From assembly GCF_003355515.1 (NCBI RefSeq), contig NZ_CP031367.1, forward strand, positions 1,674,001-1,738,000: a stretch of DNA of 64,000 nucleotides, read 5' to 3'. Origin of the DNA: Aliarcobacter trophiarum LMG 25534 (lineage in GTDB: Bacteria; Campylobacterota; Campylobacteria; Campylobacterales; Arcobacteraceae). How positions within the stretch are numbered: position 1 is the stretch's first letter; every line of letters begins with the position of its first letter. Shown piece after piece: positions 8,050 through 19,299 of the stretch. A program made the position numbers and the translations under genes. The notes beneath the pieces were generated by a model. The model was not told the origin of the DNA. It ran no database searches and was given only the letters and a program-made list of their open reading frames with translations.

Positions 8050-9042
8050 TTGGAACTTTGGATAAAGAAAATAGAATCTGCTTCAACACTTGAAGAACTG
8101 GAGAGTTTAAGAGTTGATACCCTTGGTAAAAAGGGAGTTTTAACTGTAGAATTTGCAAAAATGAAGGATATTCCTGCGGAGGATAAAAAATCATTTGCAG
8201 AAAATTTAAATAAACAAAAAGAACAAGTAACAAAAGCTTTAGATAGTAAAAAAATAGAGCTAGAAGCTATAGCTTTAGATAAAAAATTACAAAATGAAAA
8301 AATTGATGTTACAAGATTTAATAATGAAATTACAAGTGGTGCAACTCATCCAGTTGCTGAAACTATGAATAAAATTATTACATACTTTCAAAATCTAAAT
8401 TTTGCAGTTGAAGAGGGACCTTTAGTTGAAGATGATTTTCATAATTTTCAAGCACTAAATCTTCCAGAATACCATCCAGCACGAGACATGGCTGATACTT
8501 TCTACAACAAAGATTATACACTTTTAAGAACTCACACTTCTCCTGTACAAATTAGAACAATGCTTAGTCAAAAAGCACCTATAAGAATGATTGCACCAGG
8601 AACTGTTTTTAGAAGAGATTTTGATATTACTCATACTCCTATGTTTCATCAAATTGAAGGCTTAGTGGTAGATTGTGCTGATAAAATCTCATTTGCAAAT
8701 TTAAAACATGTAATGGTTGAATTCTTACAACATATTTTTGGTGAAGTTGAAGTACGATTTAGACCATCATATTTCCCATTTACAGAGCCTAGTGCTGAAG
8801 TTGATATCTCTTGTGTATTTTGTAAAGGTAATGGTTGTCGTGTATGTTCACAAACTGGATGGCTTGAAGTTTTAGGATGTGGAGTTGTAGATCAAAATGT
8901 TTTTGATGCAGTTGGATATAAAGATAAATCAGGTTATGCATTTGGTTTAGGAGTAGAGAGATTTGCTATGTTAATTCACAGCATTGGTGATTTAAGATCT
9001 CTATTTGAGAGTGATACAAGATTATTAGGACAATTTAAATGA
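8050..9042 (+). CDS. pheS: Phenylalanyl-tRNA synthetase alpha subunit
   Basis: A 330-residue protein from a TTG start after TAGGAATAAAAA. It has the N-terminal coiled-coil tRNA-binding region, then the class II catalytic core: motif 2 around [18 protein letters not shown] and motif 3 [10 protein letters not shown] near the C-terminus. [10 protein letters not shown] is the family phenylalanine-pocket region. It also carries a [13 protein letters not shown] cysteine cluster, common in PheS. It forms the alpha2beta2 enzyme with PheT, whose ATG overlaps the pheS stop by four bases. Confidence 0.96.
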   Translation: MELWIKKIESASTLEELESLRVDTLGKKGVLTVEFAKMKDIPAEDKKSFAENLNKQKEQVTKALDSKKIELEAIALDKKLQNEKIDVTRFNNEITSGATHPVAETMNKIITYFQNLNFAVEEGPLVEDDFHNFQALNLPEYHPARDMADTFYNKDYTLLRTHTSPVQIRTMLSQKAPIRMIAPGTVFRRDFDITHTPMFHQIEGLVVDCADKISFANLKHVMVEFLQHIFGEVEVRFRPSYFPFTEPSAEVDISCVFCKGNGCRVCSQTGWLEVLGCGVVDQNVFDAVGYKDKSGYAFGLGVERFAMLIHSIGDLRSLFESDTRLLGQFK

Positions 9043-11360
9043 TAATTACAAGAAGATGGTTAGAAGAATTTATAAATATTTCACAAATAAGTACAGATGA
9101 AATTTGTAAAACATTAAATAGTATTGGTTTAGAAGTTGATAGTTTAGAAAAACAACAAATTGCTTCAAAAGTTGTTATTGGAAAAGTTTTAAGCAAAGAG
9201 AAGCATCCAGATGCTGATAAATTAAATGTTTGCCAGGTTGATTTAGGATATGAGACTACTCAAATTGTTTGTGGCGCAGCAAATGTAGAGGCTGGACAAA
9301 TAGTTGCAGTTGCTACTATTGGAGCTATTCTAGGAGATGATTTTAAAATAAAAGCAGCAAAATTAAGAGGAGTTGAATCAAATGGAATGATTTGCTCTTC
9401 AACAGAGCTAGGTCTTCCAAAATTAAATGATGGAATTATGATTTTAGATAGCTCAATTGGTGAGATAGAACTAGGAAAAGAGTTAAAAGATTACCCAATT
9501 TTAAATGATGATATTATAGAAATAGGTCTTACTCCAAATAGAGGAGATTGCTTAAGTATTTTAGGAGTTGCTAGAGAATTAGCAGCTTTTTATGATTTGC
9601 CTCTAATGGAGCTTGATAAAAATACAAATGACCATGAACTTAGTATTGGTCAAATATTTGAGATAAATAGTTCAAATATTGATACTTTTTTAGCATACAA
9701 AGCTATAGACTTTTCAGCTCTTAAGCTAGATTTAGTAACAAATATAAGAGTATCTTTAATTGGTAAATTTAAAGAAAATCATCATATTAAAAACTCTCTT
9801 TTTTATGCAACTCACTCTATAGGTGTTCTTTTAAATGCATATCCTAGAGAAGATTTTATACTAAAAAACGAGCTTAGTGTTTTAGATTTAAGAAAAGATG
9901 ATAAAGGATTTGATTGCTCATATTCAAACGCAAACTGCCTTAGCTTATTATGTATAGAACAAAAAGATTTTGATGAAAAATCAAATGATTTTTTGCTTGA
10001 AGCATCTTATATAGATCCTGAAATTCTCTCAAAAAGAGTTTTTGATACAAAGATAAAAACAGGAGATTTATTTTATAAAGCATCAAGAGGTAGTAATCCT
10101 GATATAAACTATGGAGTTAACTATTTCTCTAGTTTTGCTTCTAAAATGGGAGCAACTATATACTCTGGAGCAAAAGAGTTTTTAGAAGATATTGAGAAAA
10201 CAACTCTTAGTATCAGTGTAAAAAGTATAAACTCTATTATAGGACAGGATATTGAAAAAATTGAGATAGAGAGAATTTTAACATCTTTAGAGTTTGAGAT
10301 AAAAGAGTCTGTTGATGATATTTTATTAATTAAAGTTCCTCACTATAGACACGATATTAAAAATATTGCCGATATTGCTGAAGAAGTTATAAGAATGGTT
10401 GGAATTGACAATATCATTTCAAAACCTTTGGCTATAGATGAAGTAAATAGAGTAAACAAAACTTCTCTTGATTTACAAAAAAGAAATAAACTAAGATATA
10501 AAGCTATTGAAAATGGATTTTTTGAAACACTAACATATGTTTTTTCTTCAAAAGAAAATTTAGAAAAATATGGTTTTAAAACTGTAAAAGATGAATTAGA
10601 GCTTATTAATCCAATCGTAAAAGAGCTAAATACATATAGAACTACCCTACTTTTAAACTTAATTGAAGCCTGTTCAAATAACTTTAAAATAGGTACAAAA
10701 AGTGCTAGTTTTTTTGAAATAGGAACTATCTTTGATGAAAATAGAGTAGAAAGTAAGAAAATAGCCTTTGTTCATAGTGGAGCTTCAACTATTGAAGATG
10801 TAAGCAATGCTGGAAAACCAAAAAATATTGATTTCTTCTCATTTGCAAAAAATGTTTTAAATACAATTGGTGAATTTGAACTAGAACCTATTATAAACAT
10901 TAATAATAAATTTATTCACCCATATCAAAGTGCAAATATTTTAATAGATGGGAAAATTGTAGGATTTATCTCAAAGCTTCACCCAAGTGTTGCAAATGAT
11001 TTTGATTTGAGTGATACTTTTTTTGCAGAGATTGATTTTATTGCCATAAAAAATGACTTAATAAAAGTCTCTTCTTACTCAAAGTTCCAAGCCTCAAGAA
11101 AAGATTTAAGCATAATTGCTCCAAAATCTTTAGAGTTTAAAGAGATTAAAAAAGTTATAAATTCACTAAATATTAATTTAATTAAACAATATAACTTAAT
11201 CGATATCTATAGTGATGAAAAATTAGGTGATTTTGAAAGTTTAACTATCAGATTTACTCTTCAAAGTGATGAAAAAACACTTGAAGATGATGATATAAAT
11301 CGAGTTATAAACTCAATTTTAGATGCTTTAAAAGAGAAATTAAATATTACTTTAAGATAG
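9039..11360 (+). CDS. pheT: Phenylalanyl-tRNA synthetase beta subunit
   Basis: A 773-residue subunit of usual length. Domains in order: an EMAP/tRNA-binding OB fold at about 40-150 ([20 protein letters not shown]), a B3/B4 editing region, B5 at about 395-470, a catalytic-like core, and a C-terminal anticodon-binding FDX-ACB domain over the last 90 residues. Partner of PheS. Start overlaps pheS (ATGA). aroA follows ten bases after the stop, so this is the second gene of a long operon. Confidence 0.95.
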   Translation: MIITRRWLEEFINISQISTDEICKTLNSIGLEVDSLEKQQIASKVVIGKVLSKEKHPDADKLNVCQVDLGYETTQIVCGAANVEAGQIVAVATIGAILGDDFKIKAAKLRGVESNGMICSSTELGLPKLNDGIMILDSSIGEIELGKELKDYPILNDDIIEIGLTPNRGDCLSILGVARELAAFYDLPLMELDKNTNDHELSIGQIFEINSSNIDTFLAYKAIDFSALKLDLVTNIRVSLIGKFKENHHIKNSLFYATHSIGVLLNAYPREDFILKNELSVLDLRKDDKGFDCSYSNANCLSLLCIEQKDFDEKSNDFLLEASYIDPEILSKRVFDTKIKTGDLFYKASRGSNPDINYGVNYFSSFASKMGATIYSGAKEFLEDIEKTTLSISVKSINSIIGQDIEKIEIERILTSLEFEIKESVDDILLIKVPHYRHDIKNIADIAEEVIRMVGIDNIISKPLAIDEVNRVNKTSLDLQKRNKLRYKAIENGFFETLTYVFSSKENLEKYGFKTVKDELELINPIVKELNTYRTTLLLNLIEACSNNFKIGTKSASFFEIGTIFDENRVESKKIAFVHSGASTIEDVSNAGKPKNIDFFSFAKNVLNTIGEFELEPIININNKFIHPYQSANILIDGKIVGFISKLHPSVANDFDLSDTFFAEIDFIAIKNDLIKVSSYSKFQASRKDLSIIAPKSLEFKEIKKVINSLNINLIKQYNLIDIYSDEKLGDFESLTIRFTLQSDEKTLEDDDINRVINSILDALKEKLNITLR

Positions 11361-11369
11361 GAAAAAAAG

Positions 11370-12647
11370 ATGTCAAGTTTTAGTATAAAAAGATTGAATA
11401 AACCTTTTGATATTGTTATAGAAAATATTGCAAGTGATAAATCAATATCTCATAGATGTGCTATGTTTTCACTATTTTCAAATAAAACTTCGTATATTAA
11501 AAACTATTTAACTGCTGAAGATACTTTAAATACTCTAAAAATTGTAGAGCAATTAGGTGCAAAAATAAAAAGAGTTGGAAATAGTGTTGAAATAACTCCT
11601 ATTGATAATTTAAGCGAACCTGATGATGTTCTTGATTGTGGAAATTCAGGAACTGCAATGAGGCTTTTTTGTGGATTATTAGCAAGCGTTGATGGAAGTT
11701 TTATTCTAAGTGGAGATAAATACTTACGAAGCAGACCTATGAATAGAGTAGCAAACCCTTTAAGAAATATTGGAGCTAACATAGATGGAAGAGAGAATGG
11801 AAATAAAGCACCTCTATTTATTAGAGGAGAAAAAAATCTAAAACCATTTACTTATATCTCTCCTATAGCTTCAGCTCAAGTCAAATCAGCTATGATTTTG
11901 GCAGCACTTAGAGCAACAAATATTAGTAAATACAAAGAAGAAGAACTAACAAGAGATCATACAGAACGAATGCTAAAAGGTATGGGAGCAGAAATTTTTA
12001 CTGATAACGAAGGCTTTATAAATATAAAACCTCTCACATCACATTTAAAACCTTTAAATATAACTGTCCCAGCAGATCCTTCTAGTGGATTTTTCTTTGC
12101 TGTTGCAGCTGCTATTTCAAAAGGTTCTAGAGTTGTAATAAAAAATGCATCTTTAAACCCAACAAGAATTGAAGCTTATGTTGTTTTGAAAAAAATGGGA
12201 GCAGTAGTAAACTTTATTGAAAAAGAGAATATTTATGAGCCTATTGGTGATATTGAAATCATTGGAGATGAGTTAAATGGTGTTGAAGTAGTTGATAATA
12301 TTTCATGGCTAATAGATGAACTTCCAGCGCTTAGTATTGCTATGAGTTTAGCAAATGGAAAATCAAAAGTAAAAAATGCAAAAGAGCTAAGAGTAAAAGA
12401 GAGTGACCGTATAAAAGCTGTTGTAGATAATTTGGCACTTTGTGGAGTTGATTTTACAGAGTTTGAAGATGGTTATGAAATAAAAGGTGGTAAATTAAAT
12501 AGTGCAACTATAGACTCTTATGGAGATCATAGAATTGCTATGAGTTTTGCAATAGCTGGACTAAATTGTGATATGAAAATAGATGATGTGGAATGTATAA
12601 ACTCATCTTTTCCAAACTTTAAAGAGATTTTAGACTCTTTGTATTAA
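11370..12647 (+). CDS. aroA: 3-phosphoshikimate 1-carboxyvinyltransferase (EPSP synthase)
   Basis: A 425-residue EPSP synthase. Signatures are SDKSISHR near residue 23, [11 protein letters not shown] near 90, SRPMNRV, and the C-terminal [11 protein letters not shown] with [11 protein letters not shown]. It joins shikimate 3-phosphate and phosphoenolpyruvate in the aromatic amino-acid pathway. The SGTAMRL motif and SAQVKSA suggest a class II-like enzyme; that class assignment is inference. Located between pheT and ispH, spacing nine bases on each side, clearly co-transcribed. Confidence 0.94.
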   Translation: MSSFSIKRLNKPFDIVIENIASDKSISHRCAMFSLFSNKTSYIKNYLTAEDTLNTLKIVEQLGAKIKRVGNSVEITPIDNLSEPDDVLDCGNSGTAMRLFCGLLASVDGSFILSGDKYLRSRPMNRVANPLRNIGANIDGRENGNKAPLFIRGEKNLKPFTYISPIASAQVKSAMILAALRATNISKYKEEELTRDHTERMLKGMGAEIFTDNEGFINIKPLTSHLKPLNITVPADPSSGFFFAVAAAISKGSRVVIKNASLNPTRIEAYVVLKKMGAVVNFIEKENIYEPIGDIEIIGDELNGVEVVDNISWLIDELPALSIAMSLANGKSKVKNAKELRVKESDRIKAVVDNLALCGVDFTEFEDGYEIKGGKLNSATIDSYGDHRIAMSFAIAGLNCDMKIDDVECINSSFPNFKEILDSLY

Positions 12648-12656
12648 GGAGAGATT

Positions 12657-13496
12657 TTGAAAATTGAACTAGCAAGTAGCTATGGTTTTTGTTTTGGTGT
12701 AAAAAGAGCTATTGAGATTGCACAAAAATACGAAAACAGTGCAACAATGGGACCACTTATTCATAATGAAGATGAAATAAATAGATTAAAAAAAGATTTT
12801 AATGTAGGATTATACTCTCAATTAAGTGATGTAAAACCAGATGATACTGTTATTATAAGAACTCATGGTATTCCAAAAAATGATTTAAAAGAGCTAAAAA
12901 AAGGAGTTAAAAAAGTTATAAATGCTACTTGTCCATTTGTAACAACTCCACAAAATATAGTAAAAAATATGTCAAAAGATGGCTATAGTATCTTAATTTT
13001 TGGAGATATTGAGCACCCCGAAGTAAAAGGTGTTAAATCTTATGCTTCAGATTTAGATGATGTTCATGTAATTTTATGTCCTGAAGATTTAAAAAATGTA
13101 AAATTTAAAAATAATAAAATTGCTTGTGTTGCACAAACCACAAAGAAAAAAGAGACCTATCTTGAAATTGTAAATGCTCTTATTTTAAAAAATAAAGAGG
13201 TACGAGTTTTTAATACAATTTGTGATGCAACATTTGAAAACCAAGATGCAGCTAGAGATATTTCAAAAAAAGCTGATATTATGATTGTAATTGGTGGGAA
13301 AAGTTCATCAAATACAAAACAACTTCACTCTATTTGCCTTGAAAATTGTAAAAACTCTTATTTAATAGAAAACGAAAATGAGCTTGAAAGTTCTTGGTTT
13401 ATTAATAAAAATTACTGTGGAATAACGGCTGGGGCTAGCACTCCTGATTGGGTTATACAAAAAGTTATAGATAAAATAAAGAGCTTTAAACCATAA
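12657..13496 (+). CDS. ispH: 4-hydroxy-3-methylbut-2-enyl diphosphate reductase IspH
   Basis: A 279-residue iron-sulphur enzyme starting at TTG after AAGGAGAG. The three cluster cysteines are Cys12 (YGFCFGVKRA), Cys92 (NATCPFVTTPQ) and Cys189 (NTICDATFENQ). Substrate histidines are His36 (GPLIHNE) and His120 (IEHPEV); TPDW ends the C-terminal region. It catalyses the last step of the MEP pathway, giving IPP and DMAPP. The product feeds UppS, found at 60880. Followed by rpsA with its own promoter. Confidence 0.95.
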   Translation: MKIELASSYGFCFGVKRAIEIAQKYENSATMGPLIHNEDEINRLKKDFNVGLYSQLSDVKPDDTVIIRTHGIPKNDLKELKKGVKKVINATCPFVTTPQNIVKNMSKDGYSILIFGDIEHPEVKGVKSYASDLDDVHVILCPEDLKNVKFKNNKIACVAQTTKKKETYLEIVNALILKNKEVRVFNTICDATFENQDAARDISKKADIMIVIGGKSSSNTKQLHSICLENCKNSYLIENENELESSWFINKNYCGITAGASTPDWVIQKVIDKIKSFKP

Positions 13497-13505
13497 TTTA
13501 AGTGA

Positions 13506-13519
13506 TTTTTTTGTACAAT
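13506..13519 (+). promoter_or_regulatory. rpsA promoter
   Basis: Seven T, then G, then TACAAT (13514-13519): T-run plus -10 as in other Campylobacterota promoters. It gives ribosomal protein S1 its own promoter, 43 bases before the ATG. Confidence 0.6.
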
Positions 13520-13561
13520 CTTGCTATTTTAAAATAATCTGGTAAACAAAGAAGGTACAAA

Positions 13562-15217
13562 ATGCGTATGGAAGATATAGATTTAGGTGAAGACTTTGAC
13601 TTTGAGCAAATGCTAAATGAGTCTTTTGAGCAAGCAGAGAACAACTCTGTGGTTGATGGTGTAATTGTTGATATAAATGATGAGAGAGTTTTAATTGATG
13701 TTGGACAAAAAATTGAAGGTTTATTGTCAATATCTGAAATTACAACAAATGGTGAAGTAAAGTATAAAGTTGGAGACACTATTCCTGTTATGCTTATGGG
13801 GAATAGAGGGGAAAGACCTAATATTTCACATAAAAAAGTACTTCAAAAAGAGAAGTTTAATAACTTTATAGCTACTCACGGTGAAAACTTTGAAGATGTT
13901 ACTATTGAAGCTAAAATAGTATCTGTTAAACAAAGAGGTGGTTTTACTCTTGAGGATTCAACTGGTTGTGAATACTTTATGCCACTAGCGCAATCTTATA
14001 TGAAAACTATTGGAGCAATTGGGAAAACTGTAAAAGCAAAAGTTATTAAAGTAAACAAAAATCAAAGCTCTATTATAGTTTCAAGAAAAAAACTAATTGA
14101 AGAGAGTAAATCTATAAAAGATAGTAAAATTGCTGAAATTCTAGAGAATAATGTACCAGTAAATGGTGTTATTAAAAAAATCACATCTTATGGAATGTTT
14201 GTTGATTTAGGTGGAATAGATGGTCTTGTAAACTACAATGAAATATCATATAAAGGTCCAGTAAATCCAGCAAACTACTATGCAGAAGGTGACACAGTAT
14301 CTGTTGTAGTTCTATCTTATGATAAAAATAAACAACACTTAAGCCTTTCAATAAAAGCTGCTTTATCAAATCCTTGGGAAGAGATAAGAGATAGATTAGA
14401 AGTTGGTGATACAATTACTGTAACTGTTTCAAATTTTGAGTCTTATGGTGCTTTTGTTGATTTAGGAAATGATATTGAAGGTCTTTTACATATTTCAGAA
14501 CTTTCATGGAATAAAAATATCAAAAATCCAAAAGAGATTTTAAATATTGGAGATGAGATCAATGTTGAAGTAATTGAACTAAACTTTGACCAAAAAAGAT
14601 TAAGAGTTAGTTTAAAAAATCTTCAAGAAAAACCATTTAATAAATTTGTAAACTCTCACAAAGTTGGAGACATTCTAAAAGGAAAAATTGCAACTCTAAC
14701 TGAATTTGGTGCATTTGTTACTTTAGGTGATGTTGATGGTTTACTTCACAATGAAGAGTCTAGTTGGGAGCCAAATAGCAAATGTAAAAACCTTTTCAAA
14801 AAAGGTGATGAAGTTGAAGTTAAAATTATAAAAATTGATAGAGAAAAAGAGAATATATCTCTTTCAATCAAAGAGATAGCAACTTCTCCTGCAAAAGATT
14901 TCCAAGATAAATATAAAATTGGTGATATTGTAAAAGGTGCTATAAAAGATAAAAAAGATTTTGGTCTATTTATAAAACTTGAAAACAATTTAGATGGACT
15001 TGTAAGAACTGAAGATTTTGGACCATTAAATATTGATGAAGCTACAATTGGTGATGAGATTGAAGCTGTTGTTATAAATATTGACACTAAAAAGAATAGA
15101 GTTAGATTATCTATAAAAAGATTAGAACAACAACAAGAAAGAGATATGCTAAAGTCTGTAAATGATGATATGTCTATGACTTTGGGTGATGCTATAAAAG
15201 ACCAATTCAAAAAGTAG
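13562..15217 (+). CDS. rpsA: 30S ribosomal protein S1
   Basis: A 551-residue protein composed of six S1 RNA-binding repeats, visible from recurrent phrases such as VNGVIKKITSYGMFVDLG, SNFESYGAFVDLGNDIEGLLHIS and IATLTEFGAFVTLGDVDGLLH. Length matches Campylobacterota S1. It binds mRNA at the ribosome platform and aids initiation. Two in-frame ATGs lie two codons apart (13562 and 13568); the first is used because of the AAGG at 13552 or so. The antisense frames over this gene are composition artefacts. Confidence 0.95.
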   Translation: MRMEDIDLGEDFDFEQMLNESFEQAENNSVVDGVIVDINDERVLIDVGQKIEGLLSISEITTNGEVKYKVGDTIPVMLMGNRGERPNISHKKVLQKEKFNNFIATHGENFEDVTIEAKIVSVKQRGGFTLEDSTGCEYFMPLAQSYMKTIGAIGKTVKAKVIKVNKNQSSIIVSRKKLIEESKSIKDSKIAEILENNVPVNGVIKKITSYGMFVDLGGIDGLVNYNEISYKGPVNPANYYAEGDTVSVVVLSYDKNKQHLSLSIKAALSNPWEEIRDRLEVGDTITVTVSNFESYGAFVDLGNDIEGLLHISELSWNKNIKNPKEILNIGDEINVEVIELNFDQKRLRVSLKNLQEKPFNKFVNSHKVGDILKGKIATLTEFGAFVTLGDVDGLLHNEESSWEPNSKCKNLFKKGDEVEVKIIKIDREKENISLSIKEIATSPAKDFQDKYKIGDIVKGAIKDKKDFGLFIKLENNLDGLVRTEDFGPLNIDEATIGDEIEAVVINIDTKKNRVRLSIKRLEQQQERDMLKSVNDDMSMTLGDAIKDQFKK

Positions 15218-15227
15218 GAATATTTTA

Positions 15228-16817
15228 ATGAGTAAAAAAACAATTGTAGTTTGTGACCATATTCACGAAGCTGGATTAAAAATTTTAGAAAAAACAGAAG
15301 ATATAAATTATATATTTGCAGCCAATGTTGATAAGGTAAAACTATTAGATATTATAAAAGATGCAGATGTTGCAATTACTAGATCTTCAACAGATGTTGA
15401 TGAGAAGTTCTTAAACGCAGCAGTTAACTTAAAAGCAATTATAAGAGCTGGTGTTGGATATGATAATGTTGATATTGAAGGTTGTAGCAAAAGAGGAATA
15501 ATTGCTATGAATGTTCCAACTGCAAACACTATTGCAGCGGTTGAGCTTACAATGGCTCATATGCTATCTTGTATGAGAAAATTTCCATATGCTCATAATC
15601 AACTAAAAATTGATAGAGTTTGGAAAAGAGAAGATTGGTATGGAAATGAACTTTATGGTAAAAAACTAGGTGTTATTGGTTTTGGTAATATTGGTCATAG
15701 AGTAGCTCTAAGAGCAAAAGCTTTTGAGATGGATGTTATTACTTATGACCCATTTATTCCTAGTACAAAAGCTACAGACTTAGGTATTACTTATACTACA
15801 AATTTTGATGATATATTAGCTTGTGATATTATTACAATCCATACTCCAAAAAATAAAGAGACTATCGATATGATAAGTTTCGATGAGATTAAAAAAATGA
15901 AAGATGGAGTAATTTTAATCAACTGTGCAAGAGGTGGATTATATAACGAAGAGGCTCTTGTAGAAAACTTAAAAAGTGGAAAAATAGCAATGGCTGGAAT
16001 AGATGTATTCAAAAAAGAACCAGCAACTTCTCATCCACTTCTTGATTTACCAAATGTAACTGTAACTGCTCACTTAGGAGCAAACACTAAAGAGAGTCAA
16101 AAAGAGATTTCTGTTCAAAGTGCAAATAATGCAATAGAGAGTGCAAGAGGAGTAGCTTATCCAAATGCACTAAATCTTCCAATTGATGAGAGTAAAATCC
16201 CTAACTTTGTAAAACCATATATTGAACTTACTCAAAAAATGGCATTTTTATTAGCACAAATTAGCAAAAGCGAAATTAGAGCTATTGATGTTAGTGCAGA
16301 GGGAGAGTTAGCTGAATTTGTTGATTCTCTACAAACATTCGCTAGTGTTGGAGTTTTAAGTGCAAGTGCAAGTAGCAGTAGTGTAAACTATGTAAATGCA
16401 AACTTTATTGCAAAAGAGAAAAACATAGAGCTAACTACTAAAAAACTAACAAATAATAGTGGATATAAAAATAAAGTTACTATAAAAATAACTACTTCAA
16501 AAGGTGTAAAAACTATCTCTGGAACAGTATTTGAAGATAGTGTACAAAGAGTTGTAGATATAGATGGTTACAAAATAGATGTTGAACCAAAAGGTAAGAT
16601 GATTTTAATGAAAAATAAAGATATTCCAGGAGTTATTGGACAAGTTGGAACACTATTAGCAAAAAATAGTATAAATATCTCTGACTTTAGATTAAGCCGT
16701 GGAAAAGAGAATACTGCTTTAGCAGTTATCTTAATAGATGAAAAAGCAAATTCAAAAGTAATAAGTGAACTTGATGGACTTGAAGCATCAATTAGTGTTG
16801 CTTATGCTGAGATTTAA
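15228..16817 (+). CDS. serA: D-3-phosphoglycerate dehydrogenase
   Basis: A 529-residue type-1 (long) SerA. The NAD-binding motif is GVIGFGNIGHRVA near residue 148, with HTPKNKET, NCARGGLYNEEAL and the catalytic histidine in TAHLGANTKESQ. After the catalytic domain come an intervening allosteric-substrate-binding domain (about 320-450) and a C-terminal ACT domain (about 455-529) that senses serine. It oxidises 3-phosphoglycerate, the first step of serine synthesis. Downstream by ten bases of rpsA, as in C. jejuni (from memory). Confidence 0.94.
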   Translation: MSKKTIVVCDHIHEAGLKILEKTEDINYIFAANVDKVKLLDIIKDADVAITRSSTDVDEKFLNAAVNLKAIIRAGVGYDNVDIEGCSKRGIIAMNVPTANTIAAVELTMAHMLSCMRKFPYAHNQLKIDRVWKREDWYGNELYGKKLGVIGFGNIGHRVALRAKAFEMDVITYDPFIPSTKATDLGITYTTNFDDILACDIITIHTPKNKETIDMISFDEIKKMKDGVILINCARGGLYNEEALVENLKSGKIAMAGIDVFKKEPATSHPLLDLPNVTVTAHLGANTKESQKEISVQSANNAIESARGVAYPNALNLPIDESKIPNFVKPYIELTQKMAFLLAQISKSEIRAIDVSAEGELAEFVDSLQTFASVGVLSASASSSSVNYVNANFIAKEKNIELTTKKLTNNSGYKNKVTIKITTSKGVKTISGTVFEDSVQRVVDIDGYKIDVEPKGKMILMKNKDIPGVIGQVGTLLAKNSINISDFRLSRGKENTALAVILIDEKANSKVISELDGLEASISVAYAEI

Positions 16818-16826
16818 GGAGAAAAA

Positions 16827-17387
16827 ATGGCAATTGGTATGAGTGAATTAAAAAAAGGTCTTAAAATTGAAGTTGAGGGAATTCCATATAAAATTGTGGA
16901 GTATCAACATGTAAAACCTGGGAAAGGTGCTGCATTTGTAAGAGCAAAAATAAAATCATTTTTAAATGGAAAAACAATTGAGAAAACTTTCCATGCTGGA
17001 GATAAATGTGAAACTCCAAATTTACAACAAAAACAGATGCAATTTTTATATGATGATGGTGAACTTTTACAATTTATGGATACAACAACTTATGAGCAAG
17101 AAGGTTTGACTTATGAACAAGTTGGGGAAGCATTTGATTGGATAATTGATGGAATGCAAGTAGATATGATGTATTTTAACGGAAAAGCTATAACAGTTGA
17201 ACCTCCTATGGTTGTAGAACTTAAAATTGTAGAAACACCACCAAACTTCAAAGGTGATTCACAAGGTGGAAGAAAACCTGCTACTTTAGAAAGTGGTGCT
17301 GTTATTCAAATCCCTTTTCATATTTTAGAGGGTGAGACTATTAGAGTTGATACAAGAACTGGTGAATACTTAGAAAAAGTAAAATAA
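16827..17387 (+). CDS. efp: Elongation factor P
   Basis: A 186-residue, three-domain EF-P. The tip loop reads [12 protein letters not shown]; the lysine in PGKG (residue 32) is the site that EpmA beta-lysylates in other bacteria. EF-P rescues ribosomes stalled at polyproline. Whether the modification enzymes exist here cannot be told from the window. It is the last gene of the pheS-to-efp series and is followed by a perfect 11-bp hairpin. Confidence 0.96.
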   Translation: MAIGMSELKKGLKIEVEGIPYKIVEYQHVKPGKGAAFVRAKIKSFLNGKTIEKTFHAGDKCETPNLQQKQMQFLYDDGELLQFMDTTTYEQEGLTYEQVGEAFDWIIDGMQVDMMYFNGKAITVEPPMVVELKIVETPPNFKGDSQGGRKPATLESGAVIQIPFHILEGETIRVDTRTGEYLEKVK

Positions 17388-17401
17388 CAATCTCTCTTTA
17401 A

Positions 17402-17428
17402 AAGTAGTGTAATTCTACACTACTTTAT
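17402..17428. terminator. Hairpin between convergent efp and ribD
   Basis: Perfect 11-bp stem AAAGTAGTGTA/TACACTACTTT with ATTC loop. The 102-base gap between efp and ribD holds nothing else that I can recognise. It can stop transcription from either side. Confidence 0.7.
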
Positions 17429-17488
17429 AACTAATATTTCTTATTCTATTCCTATTTTACAAGACTTAAATGTTTTATCTTTATTTAA

Positions 17489-18496
17489 TTAAGCTCTTCT
17501 TTTTAAAAAGACTATCTTTTCATCCCCTAAATAGTTTTCGTGTAGTATCTCAAAATCAATATTTAGTTCATTTACAGAATTTACTCCATTTCTAATCTTT
17601 GGACTTATTATTAAAACTACAAAATCTAACTTATCTTTTAAAATATCAAGAAGAGTATAAACTCCCTCAACCATAACAAACTTATAATCAAGCAATTTAA
17701 ACAAATCATCACTAATAATTACTTTTCTATTTGGAACTTTAAAAAGGGGAATAGCTTGAGAAAAAGCCTTGTTTTTACTATATATAAAAACATCTGGCTC
17801 TCTTCCTTTTACATATCTAGTATCTAGTATTGGTTTATCAACTCTTACGCTATTTCCACCAATCATAAGAAGGTCTATTTTATCTCTTAAAGTATGTACA
17901 TATAGTTTTGCTCTTTGTGAGCTAATTTGACCATCTATAGACCCATTTAGAGTTTGAGCCATTTTGAAAAATATAGAAGTTTTATTTTGCCATGATTTAA
18001 AAGGAAGTAGAAGATTCTCACACTCTTTTTCTAAAACCTTTGTTGTAACATCTATATTTTCACTTTCTAAAGTTTTTATTCCACCACTTGCTATTTTATT
18101 TGTGTCAATTAAACCAATAATCAACCTTTTAGGCTTTAAAATAGATAGAAGTTTTGCACAAGATGGAGTTTTACCATGGTGATTACAAGGCTCTAAAGTT
18201 GTATATATTTCACAATCTTCAAAGAAACCATTATGATTTTTGATTAAAAAGTCGTGAATTTCGCTACTTTTTTCTAAAACTTTTAAAAGGCTATTTGGTT
18301 CTTGTGTAAGAAAGGCTGTTTTTAGCGCATTTACCTCAGCATGAGAAAGCCCAGCTTCTTTATGTGCTTCAATAGCAAGTAACTTTCCAGCTTTTACAAC
18401 AACACAACCAACAGCAGGATTTGGATAGGTTAAAAGTTGGAACTTCCAGGCTTCATCAATGGCTAATTTCATATAGAAATTATCATCAATTTTCAT
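17489..18496 (-). CDS. ribD: Bifunctional riboflavin deaminase/reductase RibD
   Basis: A 335-residue two-domain protein. The N-terminal deaminase has His52-Ala-Glu54 and the zinc cysteines Cys104 (PCNHHGKTPSC) and Cys113. The C-terminal reductase begins near residue 175 (KMAQTLNGSIDGQI). It converts the pyrimidine from GTP cyclohydrolase II to the ribitylamino form in riboflavin synthesis. The reductase half is a little short and diverged. It is the last gene of the nadA-to-ribD run, 12 bases after rimP. Confidence 0.88.
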   Translation of the reverse strand: MKIDDNFYMKLAIDEAWKFQLLTYPNPAVGCVVVKAGKLLAIEAHKEAGLSHAEVNALKTAFLTQEPNSLLKVLEKSSEIHDFLIKNHNGFFEDCEIYTTLEPCNHHGKTPSCAKLLSILKPKRLIIGLIDTNKIASGGIKTLESENIDVTTKVLEKECENLLLPFKSWQNKTSIFFKMAQTLNGSIDGQISSQRAKLYVHTLRDKIDLLMIGGNSVRVDKPILDTRYVKGREPDVFIYSKNKAFSQAIPLFKVPNRKVIISDDLFKLLDYKFVMVEGVYTLLDILKDKLDFVVLIISPKIRNGVNSVNELNIDFEILHENYLGDEKIVFLKRRA

Positions 18497-18508
18497 TTCT
18501 AACTTCTT

Positions 18509-18937
18509 TTACCACTCAAAATAAGTTGCAGCACTTAAGATATTATCATAAGTTATCTCTTCTTCACCAAACTCTGTTTTTATCACTATTTTTTCATCAT
18601 CGGCACTTAAAAGTTCACCACTATAAACATCTGTTGCAAAGTTTTTAATCTTTACAAGTTCACCAATACTTGCAATAAAATGCTCTTTTTTCTTTAATTT
18701 TCTCTCAATTCCTGGTGAACTCACTTCAAGATGATATTTACCACCCATTGGCTCATCTATATCTAATAAAGGAGATATTAATCTTGAGATTTCGGCACAT
18801 TTATCAAGATTTACACCATCTTTACTTGTAACAACAACTCTAAAAATATTATTTTCATGCTCTTTTGTTGTAACAATATCATATAGCTTTAAACCACTAT
18901 TTTCAACTATTAGTTTAATTTGTTCTTCTAAATTCAT
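18509..18937 (-). CDS. rimP: Ribosome maturation factor RimP
   Basis: A 142-residue protein with the N-terminal alpha/beta domain and a C-terminal SH3-like barrel. Family phrases are [12 protein letters not shown], the [13 protein letters not shown] helix and [20 protein letters not shown]. It assists 30S assembly. It overlaps rbfA by four bases, joining infB-rbfA-rimP in one translation and ribosome maturation group. No irregularity. Confidence 0.9.
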   Translation of the reverse strand: MNLEEQIKLIVENSGLKLYDIVTTKEHENNIFRVVVTSKDGVNLDKCAEISRLISPLLDIDEPMGGKYHLEVSSPGIERKLKKKEHFIASIGELVKIKNFATDVYSGELLSADDEKIVIKTEFGEEEITYDNILSAATYFEW

Positions 18938-19299
18938 TCTTCTTCACTTTTTGTTTTATCTTTTTTTATTTGTGCAAACAAATCTTCTATATGTTTTGAT
19001 TTTTCCAAAGATGTATCAAGTTCAAACTTAAAATTTGGACATTTATACCATCCTGTACTTGCCAATACATCACTTTTTATTCTTCCATTTGCTTTTTTTA
19101 GAGATTCTATTACCTCTTTTACCTCATTTTTATCAAAATCACTACCATCAAAATACACAACTGCATCATATTTTCCATTTTTACAATTAACACCTGTTAT
19201 TGGTAAAGAGTTTATTTTACTATTTGATAATTGTGATAGAGCTTGAGGTATAAGCTCCATCAGTAAGGATTCTGTTCTTTGAAGATTTATACTTTTCAT
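18934..19299 (-). CDS. rbfA: Ribosome-binding factor A
   Basis: A 121-residue small KH-fold protein. The N-terminal [20 protein letters not shown] helix and the central [16 protein letters not shown] strand region fit RbfA, as does its place right after infB (one-base overlap with the infB stop). It binds 16S rRNA late in 30S maturation. The family is weakly conserved, so context carries part of the call. Confidence 0.85.
   Translation of the reverse strand: MKSINLQRTESLLMELIPQALSQLSNSKINSLPITGVNCKNGKYDAVVYFDGSDFDKNEVKEVIESLKKANGRIKSDVLASTGWYKCPNFKFELDTSLEKSKHIEDLFAQIKKDKTKSEEE

Noticed and set aside
14746-15243. 165-codon minus-strand frame over the end of rpsA
   Set aside because: Antisense shadow of the S1 repeats; low complexity, no ribosome site, no motif.
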